A DNA stretch of 64,000 nucleotides from Sphingobacterium sp. GVS05A (GTDB lineage: Bacteria; Bacteroidota; Bacteroidia; Sphingobacteriales; Sphingobacteriaceae), in the NCBI RefSeq assembly GCF_019969845.1, contig NZ_JAHXYR010000003.1:186001-250000 (forward strand), read 5' to 3'. Shown one piece after another: positions 19,239 through 27,913 of this stretch. Both the position numbers and the translations under genes were made by a program. The notes beneath the pieces were generated by a model. It saw nothing but the letters and a program-made list of their open reading frames with translations. It was not told the origin of the DNA and searched no databases. How positions within the stretch are numbered: position 1 is the stretch's first letter; every line of letters begins with the position of its first letter.

Positions 19239-20786
19239 TTAGCTCTCCTCGTTTTCCTCTCGACTGTCAGAAGGACGGCTCTCGTTTTTCATCCGGTCTA
19301 TTGCAGTGACAACATATTTATAACGTTGATTCTGTTTGATGTCATCATCCGTATACTGGAGTTTATCGGCATCGTATGTGATAAAGATAATTTTGCCCGG
19401 ATCTTTGATATTGACCCGCTCACCTACGACAAATCGATAGACCACATACCCGTAAGCGGATTGACCATCACTGGCCACATCCGGTTTCTGCCAAAAAAGC
19501 GTATTCATTTTCCCGTTAGCGGATGATTTTACCAGCAAGCCGAAAGGAGCGTTTGGTGGGATGCTGTCCAGCCAAGGCATTGTTGGGGGTAAAGCAGGGC
19601 TACGATACAGGTCATTTCGCATGGAGTCCTGTAGTCCCGCCAAATTGTCCATGAGCGATTTGGAACTGAAATAGATACTTCCTTCTACATCATGTTCTTC
19701 GCGTAGGTGGCGTACCTGTCGCGGGATCTGACTTTTGTCGGTCCAACCGCTCTTATTTTCTGTTACCCGGTAGGCTCCATGACCTACATAAAAATGCCGA
19801 CCATAGGTATGTCGTTGCCACCAGGATACCAGAACCTCATACGCCGCGGCGCGGTTTTTAAATGGAAAGTAGATCTGTGGATTGATATAGTCGATCCAGC
19901 CTTCCTGCATCCATTTTACACCATCCGCATAGAGCTCCCGATAGGCACTTAGCCCACGTGTTTCCGAACCGATACTATTGTTTTCCTTATTATCCCATAC
20001 ACCACATGGACTGATCCCATATTTAACATAAGGTTTTATTTTTTTTATGGCAATGCCGAGGTCGCGCACGAGCATGTTCACATTATTGCGTCGCCAGTCT
20101 TCAATATTTTCGATGCCATTATTATACTGGGCAAAAGTCAGCTGATCCGGGACAGATGTACTCCGGCTATCGGGATAAGGGTAAAAATAATCGTCAAAAT
20201 GAATACCATCCACATCGTAATTCTTGACAACATCCATAATGACATCGATGATATATTTACGGACATCGGGCAGTCCCGGGTTGAAAAGCTTTTTTCCTGC
20301 GTATGTAAAGAACCATTCGGGGTGCCGTTTGGTGATATGGTCCTCTGAGAAATGTGCGGGATTCAATGTGGTCGAGGCCCGATAGGGGTTGAACCAGGCA
20401 TGCAGTTCCATGCCTCTTTTATGTGCTTCCTCAATGGCAAATTCTAAAGGATCATAAAATGGGGATGGGGCCTGCCCCTGTTTTCCTGTCAGGTATCTAC
20501 TCCAAGGTTCACGACCTTTACCATAAAAAGCATCTGCTGCAGGCCGTACCTGTAGAATGATTGCATTTAAACCCGCACTACGGTGCTGGTCGAGGAGGTC
20601 TATAAATTCCTGCTTTTGCTGGGCAACATTGTTGCCGGCTCTGACCGAAGGCCAGTCTATATTACCTATGGTTGCAACCCATACACCACGAAACTCTCGC
20701 TTAGGTATTTGTTGGGAATATGTTCTGATCGAAAATAAACAGATAAAAAAGGCAAAAAAAGAATATAAATATGTTTTTCCCGTCAT
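19239..20786 (-). CDS. GHL10 (DUF187) glycoside-hydrolase-like protein
   Basis: Start chosen at 20786 (MTGKTYLYSFFAF), which gives a clean signal peptide; the longer frame adds seven residues. 515 residues. The TIM-barrel of the GHL10/DUF187 family (PF02638, YngK-like) is marked by EFRGVWVATIGNIDWPS, NAIILQVRPAADAFY, APSPFYDPLEFAIEEAHKRG, DGIHFDDYFYPYP and a YGISPCGVWDNK segment. A fibronectin-like beta domain follows at the C-terminus. Members are thought to cleave peptidoglycan or other glycans; the substrate is not proven. A close paralogue lies at 55702-57333. Confidence 0.9.
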   Translation of the reverse strand: MTGKTYLYSFFAFFICLFSIRTYSQQIPKREFRGVWVATIGNIDWPSVRAGNNVAQQKQEFIDLLDQHRSAGLNAIILQVRPAADAFYGKGREPWSRYLTGKQGQAPSPFYDPLEFAIEEAHKRGMELHAWFNPYRASTTLNPAHFSEDHITKRHPEWFFTYAGKKLFNPGLPDVRKYIIDVIMDVVKNYDVDGIHFDDYFYPYPDSRSTSVPDQLTFAQYNNGIENIEDWRRNNVNMLVRDLGIAIKKIKPYVKYGISPCGVWDNKENNSIGSETRGLSAYRELYADGVKWMQEGWIDYINPQIYFPFKNRAAAYEVLVSWWQRHTYGRHFYVGHGAYRVTENKSGWTDKSQIPRQVRHLREEHDVEGSIYFSSKSLMDNLAGLQDSMRNDLYRSPALPPTMPWLDSIPPNAPFGLLVKSSANGKMNTLFWQKPDVASDGQSAYGYVVYRFVVGERVNIKDPGKIIFITYDADKLQYTDDDIKQNQRYKYVVTAIDRMKNESRPSDSREENEES

Positions 20787-20895
20787 TCTATAAATTGTAG
20801 CCAACAAAGATAGGGAAGCATTTCTTACTTTTTCCCTAAAAAATGTAAGATGTTTGTTGGATACTTGTTAAAAGAATGTCAGCTTGGTTTTGAAA

Positions 20896-20925
20896 TTGAT
20901 AATAATGCAAATACAGGTAACATTG
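20896..20925 (+). promoter_or_regulatory. Candidate promoter of the L-serine dehydratase gene
   Basis: TTG (20896-20898), exactly 19 bases, then TAACATTG (20918-20925), one mismatch from TAnnTTTG. Leader of about 70 nt to the ATG at 21002. Confidence 0.55.
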
Positions 20926-21001
20926 TACACTTATTTGTGCTAATTTAGATGCGGTTTTCACAAAAGCTATGCAAAGCGAGCTAACCGCAACAATAAAGAT
21001 T

Positions 21002-22429
21002 ATGAGCAAAGAACAAATATCCGTTTTTGATATGTTTAAGATCGGTATCGGACCATCCAGTTCGCATACCTTAGGCCCTTGGCGTGCAGCCCAGCAATTT
21101 ACCCATGTCCTCAAGACAAAAGGTGTATTGAATGAGGTCGATCAGGTCAAGATTTTGCTTTATGGATCTTTAGCCAAGACCGGTGCTGGACACGGTACAG
21201 ATATCGCTGTTCTGCTTGGACTGAGTGGCGATGATCCGGTTACCTTTGATGTAGATCAGGTGACACCGAAAGTGGCGCATATCAAAGCGGTAGGCGAACT
21301 GGTGGTTGCAGGTGAGCGCACGATTCCATTCTCCTATCAGGAAGACCTTCTGTTTTTATACACAGAGAGTTTACCCTTCCATCCAAATGCTGTTACTTTT
21401 CAGGCTTTCCTGTCAAGTGGTAAAGCCATTACCGAAACCTATTATTCTATCGGTGGTGGATTTGTCGTTCAGGAAAATGATACCGAGGGTGTATTATCCG
21501 AAGTGGATCTTCCTTTTCCGGTGGATACCGCACAGGAGCTACTGCACTGGACCATGAAAACAGGCTTGAAAATATCAGAACTTGTTCTTGAAAATGAGTG
21601 TGCATGGCGGGAGGAAAGTGAAACTGTTGCTGGTGTCCTGAATATCTATAAGACGATCTATGAGTGTATCTATCGTGGCTGTCACACTGGTGGTACACTG
21701 CCCGGAGGCTTGAATGTGGAACGTAGGGCTGCAAAATTAAATAAAAAATTGATGCAGGGACGTAGTTACCAAGATTATGAATCATGGATAACGGCAATTC
21801 GTGAAGGTGGACAGAATTTTCAATATATCCTAGACTGGGTAAGCTGTTTTGCACTTGCTGTAAATGAAGAAAATGCATCGTTTGGACGTGTTGTTACTGC
21901 TCCTACCAATGGTGCTTCAGGGGTTATACCTGCGGTTTTACAGTATTATATTACTTTCCATGACGGTATGCGGGAAAATAAAATTGTGCAGTTTATCCTA
22001 ACAGCTTCGGAGATCGGATCCATCTTTAAAAAGAATGCGACTATTTCAGCCGCCATGGGGGGGTGTCAGGCAGAAATTGGGGTATCCTCAGCAATGGCTG
22101 CCGGTGCGCTGACGGAGGTGCTGGGTGGATCACAACGCCAGGTGCTGATGGCTGCGGAGATCGCCATGGAACATCACCTCGGGTTGACCTGCGATCCGAT
22201 CGGAGGACTGGTACAGATTCCTTGTATCGAACGCAATACTATGGGGGCGATAAAAGCGATTACAGCAGCGCAGCTGGCTTTACAGTCAAATCCCGACAAA
22301 GCCAAAGTAAGTTTGGATACAGTGGTCAAAACCATGTGGGAGACCGCTTTGGATATGAACGCCAAATATAAAGAAACAGCAGACGGCGGTTTGGCGGTCA
22401 ATATTCCATTGAGTTTGCCGGAATGTTAA
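21002..22429 (+). CDS. sdaA: L-serine ammonia-lyase (dehydratase), iron-sulfur, single chain
   Basis: Deaminates L-serine to pyruvate and ammonia using a 4Fe-4S cluster. I start at 21002 ([23 protein letters not shown]), 11 codons inside the longest frame, because family members begin here. 475 residues with the beta domain first and the alpha domain second. The cluster ligands are Cys355 (MGGCQAE), Cys397 (LTCDPIGG) and Cys408 (QIPCIER), with the spacing C-X41-C-X10-C expected of this family. It stands alone after a good promoter. Confidence 0.95.
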   Translation: MSKEQISVFDMFKIGIGPSSSHTLGPWRAAQQFTHVLKTKGVLNEVDQVKILLYGSLAKTGAGHGTDIAVLLGLSGDDPVTFDVDQVTPKVAHIKAVGELVVAGERTIPFSYQEDLLFLYTESLPFHPNAVTFQAFLSSGKAITETYYSIGGGFVVQENDTEGVLSEVDLPFPVDTAQELLHWTMKTGLKISELVLENECAWREESETVAGVLNIYKTIYECIYRGCHTGGTLPGGLNVERRAAKLNKKLMQGRSYQDYESWITAIREGGQNFQYILDWVSCFALAVNEENASFGRVVTAPTNGASGVIPAVLQYYITFHDGMRENKIVQFILTASEIGSIFKKNATISAAMGGCQAEIGVSSAMAAGALTEVLGGSQRQVLMAAEIAMEHHLGLTCDPIGGLVQIPCIERNTMGAIKAITAAQLALQSNPDKAKVSLDTVVKTMWETALDMNAKYKETADGGLAVNIPLSLPEC

Positions 22430-22456
22430 GGTTCAACTGAGTTTTCTTGTTTTTTG

Positions 22457-22464
22457 TATCTTTG
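22457..22464 (+). promoter_or_regulatory. Candidate -7 promoter element of the metallo-hydrolase gene
   Basis: TATCTTTG in the context TTTTTTGTATCTTTGCTGC is a very typical Bacteroidota -7 box, 40 bases before the ATG at 22504. Confidence 0.6.
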
Positions 22465-22503
22465 CTGCAGTAGAACATATATATTCATAATTAGTATACG
22501 CGA

Positions 22504-23310
22504 ATGAAATATTGTGCGATCGCCTCCGGGAGTAATGGAAACTGTTATTATATAGCCAAAGATGATTCGGCTATATTAATTGATGCTGGTATCAACAGTA
22601 AACATATTCATCTCCGGATGTATAATCTTGGGATTATTCCGACCCAGATTAAAGCAATTTTCATAACGCACGAACACTCCGATCATATCCGCGGATTGTC
22701 GGTTTTTGCAAAAAGATACAATCTACCCGTGTATATCACGAAGGGAAGTTATGAAGGATCCAGACTACATTTACCTTCCCACCTGGTCAATATCATTGCG
22801 CCCAATGAGGAAGTTGAAATAGGAGGGCTTAAAATTTATGGGATCCCCAAATACCATGATGCAAAAGAACCCTGTAGTTTCCTTGTCTCTGATGGAGTTC
22901 ATAATATCGGTGTGCTGACCGATATTGGACGGCCCTGCGAAAATGTGCAGCATGTGATCCAACATTCGGATATTCTCTTGTTGGAATCCAATTACGATGA
23001 AGATATGTTGCATACAGGAAGATATTCTTATTTTTTGAAGAATAGGATCAGCAGCGGATGGGGGCATCTTTCCAATCGTGTTGCGGTTGAACTATTCAAT
23101 CAATATAAAACTGATCGTCTCAAGCATCTGATCTTAACACACCTCTCCGGTGAAAATAATACGGTCGATCTTGTTCATACGACATTTGAACCCCATTGTG
23201 AGCATATCAAACTTCATGTGGCTACACGTTATCAGGAAACGGAATTGTTTGACATTACCCATATCTTAAATAAACAGGCGGTTTCATCGCCGACGGCCTG
23301 TCTTGGATAA
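22504..23310 (+). CDS. MBL-fold metallo-hydrolase, WalJ/YycJ-like
   Basis: 268 residues. The metallo-beta-lactamase motif THEHSDH (His56, His58, Asp60, His61) binds two metals. The opening MKYCAIASGSNGNCYYI and the closing GHLSNRVAVELF / LILTHLSGENN match the WalJ/YycJ group, implicated in DNA processing or in cell-wall and DNA-repair phenotypes, with no settled substrate. It is cytosolic, with no signal peptide. The last 13 or so residues (from LNKQAVSSP) lie inside a DNA repeat that continues downstream, so the natural C-terminus may have been altered. Confidence 0.9.
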   Translation: MKYCAIASGSNGNCYYIAKDDSAILIDAGINSKHIHLRMYNLGIIPTQIKAIFITHEHSDHIRGLSVFAKRYNLPVYITKGSYEGSRLHLPSHLVNIIAPNEEVEIGGLKIYGIPKYHDAKEPCSFLVSDGVHNIGVLTDIGRPCENVQHVIQHSDILLLESNYDEDMLHTGRYSYFLKNRISSGWGHLSNRVAVELFNQYKTDRLKHLILTHLSGENNTVDLVHTTFEPHCEHIKLHVATRYQETELFDITHILNKQAVSSPTACLG

Positions 23311-23560
23311 TTAAACTGAGCGCTGCTTCTAATAAGGCGACCATCACTCCGAATAAAGTCAGCCGCTACTCCTAGTAAAGTCAACCACAACTTCGCTTTC
23401 ATTGCTGATATCGATCCGACACAGGGGCTGCTACATAAACAGTCTGTTTCAACGCCAAAGGACCTTCCTCGGATAATTAAACTAACCGCTACTCCTCATA
23501 AAATCAATGATCACTCTTAATAAAGTCTCAACCACTTCCTTTTTTTGCTGATACCGATCC
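23270..23560. repeat. Imperfect tandem duplication spanning the metallo-hydrolase stop codon
   Basis: Copy 1 starts at 23270 inside the coding region and copy 2 at 23435. Both share ATAAACAG..GTTTCA.CGCC, then GGATAATTAAACT, ..CGCT.CT.CT..TAA, AATAAAGTC, TCAACCAC and GCTGATA.CGATCC in the same order. Offset is 165 bases at the left end and 143 at the right, because copy 2 lacks about 20 bases present as an internal direct repeat in copy 1. The copies have diverged considerably. Confidence 0.7.
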
Positions 23561-23701
23561 GCTATGGCATGTCCTATTGGCGCGACTTAAAGAAACGGGC
23601 CAGCTGATTTTATTGATCAATACCTTGTAAGTTCTTGTTTTACAGTGAAATTTCGTGAAAAAATCAAAGAAAACTTCAGAAGTGAAAAAATTAAAATATA
23701 G

Positions 23702-23731
23702 TTGATTTCCAAATAATTCCTTTTATATTTG
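23702..23731 (+). promoter_or_regulatory. Consensus promoter upstream of the structured RNA
   Basis: TTG at 23702-23704, exactly 19 bases, then TATATTTG at 23724-23731: a perfect match to the Bacteroidota -33/-7 consensus. Transcription would start at about 23737. Confidence 0.75.
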
Positions 23732-23736
23732 TTTTG

Positions 23737-23959
23737 TTTTTAATCAGTCTAAATTATTAAACAAGAATTTGCTGGTCTGATTAAAGACAAAAACACCATG
23801 CAATAGACGGCAATCTATCACATGGCGAAAAGCTACAGACAGCGGCAACTGTCTCTAGTTGACTGAAGCAGCTCGCTGCTCCAGTTGCTTCCGATATAGG
23901 ATATGGAAGAACTTGCAAGATAACGAAATTTGCGGTTTTATTGGTTAACCGTTTTTTTT
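23737..23959 (+). ncRNA. Candidate structured RNA (small RNA or riboswitch-like leader) ahead of the siderophore operon
   Basis: From the predicted start at about 23737 to a terminator at 23959 the strand folds into a row of hairpins. H1: TAATCAG 23741-23747 with CTGATTA 23777-23783. H2: 23796-23825, CCATG/CATGG around ATAGA/TCTAT with loop CGGCAA. H3: 23831-23860, CTA.AGACAG/CTGTCT.TAG with the same loop CGGCAA. H4: 23861-23886, CTG.AGCAG/CTGCT.CAG with loop CTCG. H5: 23888-23909, CTTCC(g)ATAT/ATATGGAAG with loop AGG. A terminator follows. I compared it by memory with cobalamin, TPP, FMN, NiCo, SRP, 6S and tmRNA and found no match. It could be a free small RNA or an attenuating leader for the DUF4198/TonB-receptor operon. 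Confidence 0.6.
23933..23959 (+). terminator. Intrinsic terminator at the end of the structured RNA
   Basis: CGGTT (23933-23937) pairs with AACCG (23947-23951) and is followed by eight T residues (23952-23959). It lies 55 bases before the DUF4198 start codon, so it would stop or attenuate transcription into that operon. Confidence 0.7.
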
Positions 23960-24014
23960 ACCTGTAAGCTCCTCCATAATAAGTTGAAAAACTATACGCT
24001 TCAATCAACATATT

Positions 24015-24731
24015 ATGAAAATTTTAACATCACTCTTTGCATTCCTTACAGTATTGTTTTACTGTAACAGCAGTTCCGCTCACGCACTTTGGATAGAATC
24101 CGCTCCTCATGGTACAGTCAATCAGTCGCATGAAGTAAAAGTCTATTATGGTGAATATGTTACCAATGAAAGAGATCAGATTGAAAAATGGTATTCTGAT
24201 GTGAAGGATTTCACCTTGTTATTGTATGTTCCGGGAAAAGCCCCTGTTAAAGTGCAATTGACCAATAAAGGAGATCATTTCAGCGGTTCATTCCAACCGA
24301 CTGAGCAAGGAACTTACTTTTTATCGATCGTAAAGGCACCTAAAGATCTGGGTGGCCAGACAAAATATGAGTTTTCCTCACTAATGCCCGTTGTCATTGG
24401 CAAATCAAGCAAATTAGACTATAGTGCATTAAAAAATCCGTTACAGGTTGAGTTGATCAATTCTGCAAATGCAAAAAAAGGCGCTAGCTTACAGGCTAAG
24501 ATAACCAGCGAAGGAAAAGTTGTTCCAAATGCCAAGGTCTCTGTTTTCTCGTCCACAGGTTGGGGAAAAGAATTTGTAGCTGATGCCAACGGTGTTGTTA
24601 CGTTCGATGCCCTTTGGGCTGGTGCTTATGTACTCGAAGCAAGTACATTTGTCGAAAAAGCAGGCGAGCATGAGGGAAAACCATATGCATCGTCGTGGCA
24701 GGGAAGTACAACCTTTTTTGCAGTAAAATAA
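24015..24731 (+). CDS. DUF4198-type exported protein
   Basis: 238 residues with a signal peptide ending near SSSAHA. The mature protein opens HALWIESAPHGTVNQSHEVKVYYGEY, the typical N-terminus of DUF4198 proteins (HxLW...), which are periplasmic, beta-rich and usually next to metal or siderophore TonB receptors. A second Ig-like domain begins near residue 150 (ASLQAKITSEGKVVPNAKVSVFSSTGW). The N-terminal His could be a metal ligand. It is the first gene of the iron-uptake cluster that continues through 29560. Confidence 0.82.
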   Translation: MKILTSLFAFLTVLFYCNSSSAHALWIESAPHGTVNQSHEVKVYYGEYVTNERDQIEKWYSDVKDFTLLLYVPGKAPVKVQLTNKGDHFSGSFQPTEQGTYFLSIVKAPKDLGGQTKYEFSSLMPVVIGKSSKLDYSALKNPLQVELINSANAKKGASLQAKITSEGKVVPNAKVSVFSSTGWGKEFVADANGVVTFDALWAGAYVLEASTFVEKAGEHEGKPYASSWQGSTTFFAVK

Positions 24732-24755
24732 AAATTGATACCTACAAATTAGATG

Positions 24756-24788
24756 GATTCATTTTAAATCCCACATTCAAAATGAATC
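24756..24788 (+). repeat. Intra-operon hairpin between DUF4198 and TonB receptor genes
   Basis: Perfect 10-bp arms GATTCATTTT (24756-24765) and AAAATGAATC (24779-24788), extendable with G-U pairs, 13-base loop, followed by TATTCTTTATT. It could process or partly terminate the transcript. Confidence 0.5.
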
Positions 24789-24822
24789 TATTCTTTATTA
24801 CATATCTACCAGTGAAATACGT

Positions 24823-27255
24823 ATGAATAAAACTTTATCCTTTCTAGCTATTCCGATGATCAGCTCAATTTTTTCTGTAGCGCAAGCGCAGAGCAAATTG
24901 AAGATTGACGGTATCCTTGTCAATGAGAAATCCGAACCTATTTCGGGTGCAACAATTAAACTATCGAATACAGGTGTAACGACCAGTACCGATAGTGAGG
25001 GACACTTTATCTTTGATAGACTTTCTGCCAAGACTTACAGCCTGGAAATCAAAGCTTTCGGCTATGGTAAACATTTTATGGAGGTAACCGTAAAAGACGA
25101 AGAAACACATTTAGGGCCCATCATTATGAAAGACCAATCCGAGTCAATCGATGAAGTGGCCGTGTACGGTAAGTACTATGAGCATTATAAGTTTGATAGT
25201 ATATCTGGGTCATTACGTCTTAAAACACCGATCTTGGAGTTACCCCAAAATATTCAGGTTATTTCATCTGACCTCATGGCTGATCAACAGGTTTTTGACA
25301 TTGTCGATGGTATTACACGCAATATCAGTGGTGCAACACGTCAAGGACACTGGGACAATCAATACGCCAATATTCGTATGCGTGGATCCAAGATCCCGGC
25401 ATTTCGTAACGGCATGAATATCGAAGCATCATGGGGGCCCACAGCTGAGGACGCATCTATGATTGAGCGTATTGAATTTGTAAAAGGCCCAGCTGGCTTT
25501 ATGCTGGCCAATGGTGAACCGGGGGGATTCTATAATGTTGTGACCAAAAAACCGACAGGAAATACGAAAGGCTCGGCGACATTCAATATGGGGAGCTTTA
25601 GTACATACCGTGCCGCGGTTGATTTTGATGGCAAGTTGAGTAAAGATGGTAAATTGTTGTACCGCTTAAATATGGCTGCACAGCAAAAGGACTATTTTAC
25701 AAAATACAACTATAGTAATCGTGTAGTGATTGCGCCAGTGGTAACTTACAAATTGGATTCATTAACTAATTTGACATTCGAATATACTTATCAAGGTTCA
25801 ACTTATTTGGCTAATGGTAACTATACTTTTTCGCCAAAAGGATTTGCTGATTCAGATATTTCCAATGATTTTTTCTATGGTGATCCATCTATGGAGCCGG
25901 GTAAGCTAAGGGATCACAGTGCGTACATCTATTTAGACCGCAAACTGAATGATCGATGGAAATTACACGCGCAGATGGCCTACTTTAACTTCGATATGAA
26001 GGCGACAAGTACTTGGCTTACCTATATGACAGCAAAGGGAGATATGCCCCGAACTTATTCAATAGCTGACGAGCATGGCGAAAATCGTTTTGGTCAAATC
26101 TCTTTAAATGGCGAGGAGTATACGGGAAGCGTCCGTCACCGAATTTTGGTTGGTGCTGATTATGGAAATAAAAAGTTTTGGGGCGATTTCAGAGATCTAA
26201 TGCCTAAAGATAGTACTGGATTTGCGCCGATTCCTTTGACTCCATTGAATGTATATAATCCTGTTTATGGTATACCTGGAAATTTGCTTCCGACAGTAGA
26301 TCGTTCTAAAAGTGTGAAAGTACGCGCTGGAGGCAGTAATTACGTTACCTCAACAAACTATATTTCTTTTTACGCGCACGATGAAATGGCGTTTTTGGAA
26401 GAAAAATTGAGATTATCTTTAGGCCTGCGCTATACGATTAATGAAGTTGTTGGAAAGACAGCTGTTTCGGATAGAACAGATAAAGCATTTACTCCTCGTG
26501 TTGGATTAAGCTATTCTATTAACAAATCCACGAGTATATACGGATTATTTGACCAATCTTTTGTTCCTGTAGCTGGTACGGATTGGGAAGGTAATGCTTT
26601 TAAGCCGGTAAGAGGTGTTGATTTAGAGGCGGGAGTGAAGAAAGAATGGATGGGAGGAAAATGGATTTCTACGCTTAGTGCTTATACTATTGCACGTAAG
26701 AATGCTTTAGTTGCCGATCCTGATCCGAGCCATGTTGTTAATGGGGTATCTTTTCAGGCACAGTTAGGCGAAACAAGATCTAAAGGTATTGAGTTTGATA
26801 TCACAGGAGAGATTTTAAGAGGATTAAATGTCAATGCCAATTATGCGTTGACAGATTCCAAAATATCAAAAGATACGAAAGAAGAAAATGTTGGCAATAT
26901 TACACCCAATACGGCCAAACATACGGCAAATGCCTGGTTATCCTATCGGTTACAACAAGGTGTGCTAAAAGGTGTAGGTTTTGTTGGAAGTGTTCAAGGG
27001 ATGTTTGACCGTGCCGTAGGAACGACAAAAGAAAGTAATTTTAAGAACTATCTACGTACTGATGGTGGTATCAGTTATCAAAAAGGTAAATATAATATCT
27101 CTCTTATGGTTAACAATCTGCTAGATAACCGTAAGTTGTTAACAGCGGGTTCGACAGGTGCTGCTAATGCAAAAATAGCCGGAAGTGTAAATTATTATTC
27201 GTACATCGTTGAAGCAAGACGTAATTTCCGTATGGGTATAACTTACAAGTTTTAA
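24823..27255 (+). CDS. TonB-dependent siderophore receptor
   Basis: 810 residues with a signal peptide (to AQAQ) and an N-terminal carboxypeptidase-regulatory-like domain (about 25-110). The plug domain follows, with ELPQNIQVISSDLMADQQVFDIVDGI, NIRMRGSKIPAFRNGM and IERIEFVKGPAGFMLANGEPGGFYNVVTKKP. The 22-strand barrel ends in RMGITYKF with a terminal aromatic residue. The plug wording (ELPQNIQVI, VKGP.GF..A.GEPGG) is that of siderophore receptors of the FhuE/FpvA/FoxA group. It imports ferric siderophore across the outer membrane. The small membrane proteins and PepSY protein downstream support an iron role. Confidence 0.92.
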   Translation: MNKTLSFLAIPMISSIFSVAQAQSKLKIDGILVNEKSEPISGATIKLSNTGVTTSTDSEGHFIFDRLSAKTYSLEIKAFGYGKHFMEVTVKDEETHLGPIIMKDQSESIDEVAVYGKYYEHYKFDSISGSLRLKTPILELPQNIQVISSDLMADQQVFDIVDGITRNISGATRQGHWDNQYANIRMRGSKIPAFRNGMNIEASWGPTAEDASMIERIEFVKGPAGFMLANGEPGGFYNVVTKKPTGNTKGSATFNMGSFSTYRAAVDFDGKLSKDGKLLYRLNMAAQQKDYFTKYNYSNRVVIAPVVTYKLDSLTNLTFEYTYQGSTYLANGNYTFSPKGFADSDISNDFFYGDPSMEPGKLRDHSAYIYLDRKLNDRWKLHAQMAYFNFDMKATSTWLTYMTAKGDMPRTYSIADEHGENRFGQISLNGEEYTGSVRHRILVGADYGNKKFWGDFRDLMPKDSTGFAPIPLTPLNVYNPVYGIPGNLLPTVDRSKSVKVRAGGSNYVTSTNYISFYAHDEMAFLEEKLRLSLGLRYTINEVVGKTAVSDRTDKAFTPRVGLSYSINKSTSIYGLFDQSFVPVAGTDWEGNAFKPVRGVDLEAGVKKEWMGGKWISTLSAYTIARKNALVADPDPSHVVNGVSFQAQLGETRSKGIEFDITGEILRGLNVNANYALTDSKISKDTKEENVGNITPNTAKHTANAWLSYRLQQGVLKGVGFVGSVQGMFDRAVGTTKESNFKNYLRTDGGISYQKGKYNISLMVNNLLDNRKLLTAGSTGAANAKIAGSVNYYSYIVEARRNFRMGITYKF

Positions 27256-27285
27256 TTAAGCGATTCTATATAAATCATTTACACG

Positions 27286-27618
27286 ATGTATAGCACACTT
27301 TTAATAATTATACTTATTGGCGCTTACCTCTTTTATAACAGCAGTAAAAAAGTGAAGTTCCATCATAGACCCGAGTGGTTGAAAAAGCTTTGCGCACAGA
27401 CACAGTCTGTGCGTATCTTGAGCATTGTGATGCTCCTGCTACCATTTGGGGTTATCCTCTATCTGCAGGGGCTTGGTGCTGGATTCTTTGCTTTTTTTGC
27501 CTATGTCATGTGCATGATGAGCCTTGTCGTTTTACTGAACCCTTACCGTTATTTAACAGGGTACCAAGTTCTCGCATTGTATGCCGCCAGTCTCTGTGTT
27601 GAATTTTTGATATCCTAA
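27286..27618 (+). CDS. Small three-helix membrane protein of a siderophore operon (DUF3325-like)
   Basis: 110 residues with three or four membrane helices (about 3-16, 43-62, 66-85 and 92-108) and a conserved-looking VLLNPYR turn. By position and topology it corresponds to the small DUF3325-type protein found in proteobacterial TonB receptor/PepSY operons. The sequence match is weak, so the family name is an inference. It begins 30 bases after the receptor stop and ends 10 bases before the next gene. Confidence 0.65.
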   Translation: MYSTLLIIILIGAYLFYNSSKKVKFHHRPEWLKKLCAQTQSVRILSIVMLLLPFGVILYLQGLGAGFFAFFAYVMCMMSLVVLLNPYRYLTGYQVLALYAASLCVEFLIS

Positions 27619-27628
27619 TTGATTTCTT

Positions 27629-27907
27629 ATGCCAGCAAATAAAAAATACCTGAGTTCGCCCTTGCAACGATTTCTGAAGATTACGGCCGGATTTATCGGC
27701 GGTTATGTTGTTATGCTCTCTTTTCATGTATTGTTGACTAACCTTTTTGAGAAAAAAGATGTTGTTATGACTGCAGGATTCACAGGTTATCTACTTTGGG
27801 CAGTCCTGATGCTCCTGGCTTTTCTTTCCAAAAGCGGATGGAAAATATGGGGAATTTATTTACTCTTGGCTGCGGTTTTTTCGTTGCCTTATTTGTTAAA
27901 GATGTAA
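27629..27907 (+). CDS. Small membrane protein of a siderophore operon (DUF3649-like)
   Basis: 92 residues with three membrane helices (about 16-35, 45-64 and 69-90). The FIGGYVVMLSFHVLLTNLF...VVMTAGFTGYLLWAVLMLLAF layout resembles DUF3649 iron-uptake membrane proteins, which usually sit between a TonB receptor and a PepSY protein exactly as here. It is separated by only six bases from the PepSY gene. The family call comes from context plus topology. Confidence 0.65.
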   Translation: MPANKKYLSSPLQRFLKITAGFIGGYVVMLSFHVLLTNLFEKKDVVMTAGFTGYLLWAVLMLLAFLSKSGWKIWGIYLLLAAVFSLPYLLKM

Positions 27908-27913
27908 TCAATC

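Larger units (their letters stand above)
23311..24014. other. Long intergenic region with repeat, promoter and structured RNA
   Basis: 704 bases with no protein gene. The left 250 bases are the degenerate duplication. From 23702 onward there is a full promoter, a chain of hairpins and an intrinsic terminator, then 55 bases to the ATG of the DUF4198 gene. Confidence 0.75.

Noticed and set aside
23737..23960. Cobalamin riboswitch suggested by GGCAACTGTC near 23844
   Set aside because: The string falls in a simple hairpin, and the other conserved parts of the cobalamin core and the downstream receptor motifs are absent.
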